Assembly (NCBI RefSeq): GCF_015207245.1
Contig: NZ_JADEXF010000063.1
Coordinates: 1-9,440, forward strand
Reading direction: 5' to 3'
Source: Nostoc cf. edaphicum LEGE 07299
GTDB lineage: Bacteria; Cyanobacteriota; Cyanobacteriia; Cyanobacteriales; Nostocaceae
Length of the DNA: 9,440 nt
Part shown: in pieces, positions 6,389 through 9,440 of the stretch
How positions within the stretch are numbered: position 1 is the first letter of the stretch
Layout: the number at the start of each line of letters is the position of its first letter
Program-made: the position numbers and the translations under genes
The notes under the pieces: model-generated
What the model was told of the DNA's origin: nothing
The model's input: the letters and a program-made list of their open reading frames with translations, nothing else
Database searches by the model: none

Positions 6389-6940
6389 ATGGAAACTACA
6401 GAAACAACGCAAACAGGTTCAACACCTTTTCCAAATATTCCACCAGTTATTGAAAGTAACGACAGTGAGTATCGTGATACCGGTGTACCCAGTACAGTTG
6501 CGATCGCAGGACATCCCCTACATCCCCTGACTGTGATCTTTCCCATCGCCTTTTTAGCCGCCGCCTTGGGAAGTGACTTTGGCTACTGGTTAACTCGTGA
6601 TTTCTTTTGGGCTAGGGCTTCGCTATGGTTAATCGGACTTGGATTAGCTGGAGGCATCCTTGCATCTGCGATCGGTCTGAGCGACTTTTTGAAAATTGAA
6701 CGAGTCCGCAAGCGCGCCGCCGGTTGGACGCATCTAATACTTAACGTTTCTATACTAGTTTTATCACTCGTTAACTTTCTCCTACGTTTAGGTGATGCTG
6801 AATCCCGAATCGTACCTTGGGGACTGTTAATCTCGCTTGTTGTCGGTACGCTAACGAGTGCTTCTGGTTGGTTCGGCGCTGAACTCTCCTATCGCCACAA
6901 AATTGGTGTAGTGGGTGGAGGTAGCAGAAGATATCCTTAA
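6389..6940 (+). CDS. DUF2231 four-helix membrane protein
   Basis: A 183-residue integral membrane protein. After a polar, unstructured N-terminus (1-36) comes the family motif GHPLHPLTVIFPI (41-53, H42 and H45), then four predicted membrane helices at about 46-68, 77-98, 115-133 and 142-163. The short C-terminal tail is Gly/Arg-rich. H42, H45, H115 and H170 could be metal or haem ligands, but this is inference; DUF2231 members have no settled function. The start is supported by AGGA 8 bases upstream of the ATG. It lies 33 bp after the DUF2993 gene, and the two probably form an operon. No clear terminator follows; the next 589 bp contain no gene. Confidence 0.88.
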   Translation: METTETTQTGSTPFPNIPPVIESNDSEYRDTGVPSTVAIAGHPLHPLTVIFPIAFLAAALGSDFGYWLTRDFFWARASLWLIGLGLAGGILASAIGLSDFLKIERVRKRAAGWTHLILNVSILVLSLVNFLLRLGDAESRIVPWGLLISLVVGTLTSASGWFGAELSYRHKIGVVGGGSRRYP

Positions 6941-6960
6941 AGGATGTGTAAAGCAGTGTT

Positions 6961-7026
6961 TCGACTACGCTCAACAATCAACAATCAGACAGGAGGCACA
7001 AAGCAAGTGGTCACTGAGCGTAGTCG
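6961..7026. repeat. Inverted repeat of the 'cgactacgctca' dispersed type
   Basis: CGACTACGCTCA (6962-6973) and TGAGCGTAGTCG (7015-7026) are perfect 12-bp inverted repeats separated by 41 bp. Such 'gagcgtagtcga' words are common between genes in Nostoc-type genomes (recalled, not searched). It lies 22 bp after the DUF2231 stop codon and could form an RNA stem at the end of that transcript. Confidence 0.6.
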
Positions 7027-7464
7027 TTGCCGCAGCCTCTTGTAGAGAAGTGAGGCAGAAGATAGAAAAACGCAGCACTTAACAAGATAGTTGCCTGTAG
7101 CTAGAAATCCAGTGACAGATTATTATTTACAGCTTCTGCTAAGAATATTTAGCAGTTATCGTTTATATTTTATACAGTTTTGATACATCTTGTGGAATGG
7201 AGATAAGTCTGATACAAGGTTTTTCTAAATCAAAAGTTGAGAGGAAATTTCCGTTACACAGTAAGGCTTTTGAACCCATCTCGTAATCAAAAATTTAGCT
7301 TGTTTAATTAATAACTGTATACTTTATCTATGTGGTGAAAAAAATTACATCCTGTTAAATACTAACTATTTATATACACAAGCTTATAAAAATTACAATT
7401 ATACAAAGGGATAAAATTGCAATATTTAATTTTATACTAAATTAAGTTTCAAAAAGTGCGCGAG

Positions 7465-7508
7465 CGGTAATTTTCAGACTTTAAAGTGTTTTAATAAAGT
7501 TATTACCG
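7465..7508 (+). promoter_or_regulatory. Dyad element just upstream of the Arg-rich protein gene
   Basis: CGGTAAT (7465-7471) and ATTACCG (7502-7508) are perfect 7-bp inverted repeats 30 bp apart, ending 21 bp before the start codon. Inside is a perfect 10-bp palindrome ACTTTAAAGT (7478-7487), with AAAGT repeated again near 7496-7500. It could be a compound operator or a 5'-UTR stem; no regulator is identifiable. Confidence 0.35.
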
Positions 7509-7529
7509 AAAGTTTAGAGAAGCAAAAAC

Positions 7530-7985
7530 ATGAAAGGTTTCAGGAAACTATCCTCAATAGCAGTGTTGCTATTTGCCTTTATGTCTCCGCCCTCATTAGC
7601 TGAAGCGAAAGATATTTCTCTAAGTAATGCCCTGGATGAACAGAGCGTTGCACCAGATACTAACCTGGTTGGAAATAAAACCGGAGAGCTTTTGATTGCT
7701 CAACGGCGGTCAAGACGATACTATAGACGACGGCAGATAATCCGACGACGGCAGGGCTTCGGACGATACCAGAGAATCCGACGAGGACAGCCCTTCGGAC
7801 GATACCAGAGAATCCGACGACGGCAGGGCTTCGGACGATACCAGAGAATCCGACGAGGGCAGCCCTTCGGACGATACCAGAGAATCCGACGAGGGCAGGG
7901 CTTTGGACGACGCCAGATTATCGAACAACGGCAGCCCTTCGAACAATACCAGATTATCCGACGACGCTATTACAGATATGAGTGA
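7530..7985 (+). CDS. Exported Arg-rich tandem-repeat protein
   Basis: 151 residues, family not recognised. Residues 1-26 are a Sec signal peptide (MKGFRK, hydrophobic 8-18, then SLAEA, cleavage likely after A26). Residues 27-58 form a neutral-to-acidic segment ending LLIAQ. From residue 59 to the end there are 34 Arg and no Lys in 93 residues, with only three acidic residues. Residues 72-143 are six 12-residue units of pattern RR(R/G)Q(G/P)FGRYQRI; G and P alternate at the fifth position, and the last two units are more divergent. The tail is RRRYYRYE. The start is supported by the signal peptide and a weak GAGAAG about 8 bases upstream. It stands alone between repeat-rich spacers. A polycationic secreted or periplasmic protein could bind nucleic acid, acidic polysaccharide or membrane, or be a processed precursor; none of this is shown. 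A reverse-strand frame is also open, but only because the repeat length is a multiple of three. Confidence 0.82.
   Translation: MKGFRKLSSIAVLLFAFMSPPSLAEAKDISLSNALDEQSVAPDTNLVGNKTGELLIAQRRSRRYYRRRQIIRRRQGFGRYQRIRRGQPFGRYQRIRRRQGFGRYQRIRRGQPFGRYQRIRRGQGFGRRQIIEQRQPFEQYQIIRRRYYRYE
7743..7958 (+). repeat. Six 36-bp intragenic tandem repeats
   Basis: Units start at 7743, 7779, 7815, 7851, 7887 and 7923. Units 1 and 3 are identical; units 2 and 4 differ at one base (gga versus ggg). Units 1+2 and 3+4 therefore form a nearly perfect 72-bp duplication. Unit 5 has a few changes, and unit 6 is the most divergent (E/Q replacing R at several sites). This implies expansion by slippage or unequal crossing over at the 5' end of the array. 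Confidence 0.9.
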
Positions 7986-8159
7986 AAATGACGTAGGCAT
8001 AATACCCTTCTCCTAACAGAGACGCTACACATAGCTTGCTTCCATTAACTGGTACGCGAAGCTTCCGGCTACATGAATTTTGTCTACTAAGGATTTCGGA
8101 TAAGGCAGATAATTAGTTTTTATATCATGTCCGCTTAGATTATTTATTAAACCCGAAGA

Positions 8160-8290
8160 ACCCCACCCCGCCTGCGGGGAGGGAATTAAAGGGAGCCAGC
8201 GCGGTCTTCTCCCAAAGGGAGAGGCTAGCGCCTTCGCGGAGCGTCTCGTAGAGAAGGGGGTTTCCCCCATGAGCGACTGGCGTGTGGGGT
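8160..8290. repeat. Large structured intergenic repeat bounded by ACCCCAC/GTGGGGT
   Basis: The ends ACCCCAC (8160-8166) and GTGGGGT (8284-8290) are perfect inverted repeats. Inside are the hairpins TCTCCC-AAA-GGGAGA (8208-8222) and GGGGG-TTT-CCCCC (8256-8268), and a CCCCGCCTGCGGGG element near 8167-8180. The sequence matches my memory of a Nostoc dispersed repeat containing GAGCGTCTCGTAGAGA. Its multiple stems would fold strongly if transcribed. Confidence 0.7.
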
Positions 8291-8403
8291 GCAATGACTA
8301 TGGGAATCATAACTGATTACGCGAACATGATATTAGAGATGTCTATTAAGGGCTGGTGATATAAATAAGCCAATTGTTAATAGGAATCTGGTGAAAAAGA
8401 ATC

Positions 8404-8430
8404 TAGAGACGCAGCACTGCTACATCTCTA
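8404..8430. repeat. Short hairpin repeat
   Basis: TAGAGACGCAGCA (8404-8416) faces TGCTACATCTCTA (8418-8430), an imperfect 13-bp inverted repeat with a one-base gap between the arms and two mismatches. It belongs to the 'tagagacg...tctcta' type of interspersed cyanobacterial repeat. No T-run follows, so it is not a classic terminator. Confidence 0.55.
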
Positions 8431-8601
8431 CAAGGGTTTTAGATAACACATATTTAATTTCATCAGATGTTTAATGGTTAGTAATATCAGGTTCGGTTAA
8501 ACACTTATAATATCTGTAGCGACTATCTTGAATGTCAAGTGCGATCGCAAACAAAAAACTAAGACGAGGAAGATTGACGCAACTGGGGAACGCTGCGCTA
8601 G

Positions 8602-8775
8602 ATTCAGCGCTGGCTGGTACGGGCAAAAAGACTTGTAAGTAAAGGAACTCGTTTATCTGTAGAGTTCTTATTGGGTTTGTTTGCTGCGGGATGGACAGAA
8701 CAACAAGTGCTAGAAAACTATCCGACTCTTAGCTCAGAAGCATTAAGGGCGGCATTTGCTTTTACGGCAGAGTGA
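8602..8775 (+). pseudogene. DUF433-family antitoxin remnant
   Basis: From about 8641 to the TGA at 8773-8775 the frame reads KGTRLSVEFLLGLFAAGWTE (first 20 residues), then QQVLENYPTLSSEALRAAFAFTAE. This is the conserved core of DUF433 proteins, small DNA-binding-like antitoxins usually of about 70-80 residues. The N-terminal third is broken: this frame is closed by TAG at 8599-8601 and has no ATG, GTG or TTG before the core. A D-S-A-L-A-G-T-G-K-like piece, resembling the family's usual N-terminal part, appears in another frame at about 8601-8628, so a frameshift near 8625-8635 is likely. No intact PIN-like or DUF5615 toxin gene follows before the reductase. It is probably a decayed toxin-antitoxin locus; a sequencing error could mimic the frameshift but would not restore the toxin. 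Confidence 0.72.
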
Positions 8776-8932
8776 AGGGACGTGAACCATAGTTACAGCG
8801 CAGTTCAAAAGTTTGCTGTTGACTGAGGGCGAAGGCAAAGTTTAGCGGCATGGTTTGCAAAGGTAGATTGCACGATAACCTTCACCGTATTATCAGTAAA
8901 TTCAATCGTCAACAAAGCCAATGCCTTAATGG

Positions 8933-9440
8933 TTATCGCCGATATTCGTCGCCACAATCGCCGATAAGCTGGTACAAATCGCGTGATTGGCGAGATACTG
9001 CACTGATGCGATCGCGATCGTCTTCATCTAAACTAAAACTAAATACTTTGGCGTTATCTTCTAGATGTTCAGATACACCAAGTCTGGCACCAACTATCAC
9101 ACCGCCCACAGTTGGCTGATCTAAAATGTAACGCACTGCCACATTGGAAATGCTTACGCCATGCTTATTAGCAATTTCCTTGAGAATAGCCAGCAACTCT
9201 TGAAATAATTGCCAACCACCCCAAGCATCAATCATATTTTTATATTTTTTCAAACTAGCAGTGGAGAGATCAAATCCTCGCGGTTCCGGTTTACCCAAAT
9301 AGTTTTCTGATAATAAACCGCCGCACAGTGTACCGTAAGTAAAAAGCTTAATGTCATGCTGCTGACAGAACTCCACCATATTAACTTCAGGACGACGGTC
9401 AACCAAGGAAAATTGCACTTGGTTAGAAACGATCTTGATG
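8933..9440 (-). CDS. Aldo/keto reductase, C-terminal part (5' end beyond window)
   Basis: The frame runs off the right edge; the 169 visible residues are the C-terminal half of an aldo/keto reductase of the aryl-alcohol dehydrogenase-related type (usually about 320-350 residues). These enzymes use NADPH to reduce aldehydes and ketones in the cytoplasm. Visible family features are IVSNQVQFSLVDRRPE at the edge, LFTYGTLCGGLLSENYLG (active-site beta strand and loop), ANKHGVSISNVAVRYIL, and the NADPH-binding GGVIVGARLGVSEHLEDN followed by FSFSLDEDDRDRI. The C-terminus is LIGDCGDEYRR. The GTG at 9418 is internal, not the true start, because homologous sequence continues upstream of it. It converges on the DUF433 remnant; the 157 bp between them hold no supportable gene. 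Confidence 0.95.
   Translation of the reverse strand, partial: IKIVSNQVQFSLVDRRPEVNMVEFCQQHDIKLFTYGTLCGGLLSENYLGKPEPRGFDLSTASLKKYKNMIDAWGGWQLFQELLAILKEIANKHGVSISNVAVRYILDQPTVGGVIVGARLGVSEHLEDNAKVFSFSLDEDDRDRISAVSRQSRDLYQLIGDCGDEYRR

Larger units (their letters stand above)
6941..7529. other. Gene-free region upstream of the Arg-rich repeat protein
   Basis: 589 bp without a convincing ORF. 6955-7085 contains dispersed-repeat words, including the inverted pair at 6961-7026. 7130-7464 is strongly A/T-rich and is the most likely place for the promoter of the downstream gene; TATACT at 7318-7323 is a possible -10 but lacks a good -35. 7465-7508 is a dyad, listed separately. No tRNA, small RNA or riboswitch could be identified by eye. 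Confidence 0.6.
7986..8600. other. Gene-free repeat-rich region
   Basis: No convincing gene on either strand. 8020-8075 contains GAGACGCTACACATAGCTTGC-like dispersed repeat words. 8160-8290 is a large structured repeat, and 8404-8430 a small hairpin; both are listed separately. 8300-8600 is otherwise featureless A/T-rich DNA, with TTATAAT near 8506 as a possible promoter box. A reverse frame at 8025-8294 reads through repeat sequence and is not a gene. Confidence 0.6.

Noticed and set aside
7318..7323. TATACT as the -10 box of the Arg-rich protein gene
   Set aside because: No acceptable -35 at 16-18 bp spacing, and about 200 bp from the start codon; left only as a remark.
7710..8000. Reverse-strand open frame of 96 codons rich in DSLVSSEGLPSS repeats
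   Set aside because: It is the antisense of the 36-bp repeat array, open because the period is a multiple of three. The forward frame has a signal peptide and a natural start, and the reverse frame has no ribosome binding site.
8025..8294. Reverse-strand open frame of 89 codons
   Set aside because: It runs through the structured dispersed repeat at 8160-8290 and flanking repeat words; such frames are commonly spurious.
8805..8921. Small minus-strand frame (TTG start, ending ..RPQSTANF) between the DUF433 remnant and the reductase
   Set aside because: About 38 codons with a protein-like composition, but no ATG, no ribosome binding site and no family recognised. It could be a broken gene end; not supportable as a gene.
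8850..9119. Forward frame of 89 codons
   Set aside because: Mostly antisense to the aldo/keto reductase, whose motifs are unmistakable.
1..9440. CRISPR array, tRNA/rRNA, transposase or phage module
   Set aside because: No regularly spaced identical repeats with unique spacers, no cloverleaf or rRNA-like sequence and no transposase or phage motifs were seen.

Overview
The window looks like chromosomal DNA of a filamentous, heterocyst-forming type cyanobacterium (Nostoc/Anabaena group). The reasons are: at least nine perfect copies of the octamer GCGATCGC (the HIP1 signature) in 9.4 kb; intergenic spaces filled with the dispersed 'gaattctgactcctgaattc', 'gagacgct' and hairpin-type repeats typical of these genomes; and proteins that read as cyanobacterial versions of their families. 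No rRNA, tRNA, CRISPR array, intact transposase or phage gene was seen.

Layout. 1-122 is a compound hairpin repeat. 159-665 (-) is a small Cys-containing lipoprotein. 666-1113 is a repeat-rich spacer that ends in a plausible truB promoter. 1114-1998 (+) is truB (tRNA pseudouridine-55 synthase), with related inverted-arm repeats on both sides. 2222-3001 (-) is an unrecognised 259-residue soluble protein with a HGCGCNSH motif. 3203-4054 (-) is a CheR-type methyltransferase, and just upstream of it on the same strand is a C-tail-anchored membrane protein of unknown function (4078-4614). 4796-5362 (-) is a stand-alone HD hydrolase of the MESH1/SpoT type. 5615-6355 (+) and 6389-6940 (+) form a likely two-gene unit: a DUF2993/LmeA-like lipid-binding protein and a four-helix DUF2231 membrane protein. 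After a 589-bp gene-free stretch, 7530-7985 (+) encodes an exported, extremely arginine-rich tandem-repeat protein. 7986-8600 is repeat DNA. 8602-8775 (+) is the broken remnant of a DUF433 antitoxin gene. 8933-9440 (-) is the C-terminal part of an aldo/keto reductase that runs off the right edge.

How the genes relate. Most are independent single transcription units, including one housekeeping gene (truB), one putative alarmone hydrolase and one reductase. The two plausible operons are the tail-anchored protein plus cheR (23-bp gap) and DUF2993 plus DUF2231 (33-bp gap). The CheR gene has no receptor, cheB or kinase next to it here, so its substrate cannot be read from context. The most unusual object is the Arg-rich repeat protein: a signal peptide, a short neutral-to-acidic segment, then 34 arginines and no lysine in the last 93 residues, arranged as six 12-residue units built from 36-bp DNA repeats. 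No complete new multi-gene system is evident. Family names are by recognition from sequence only; no database search was run.
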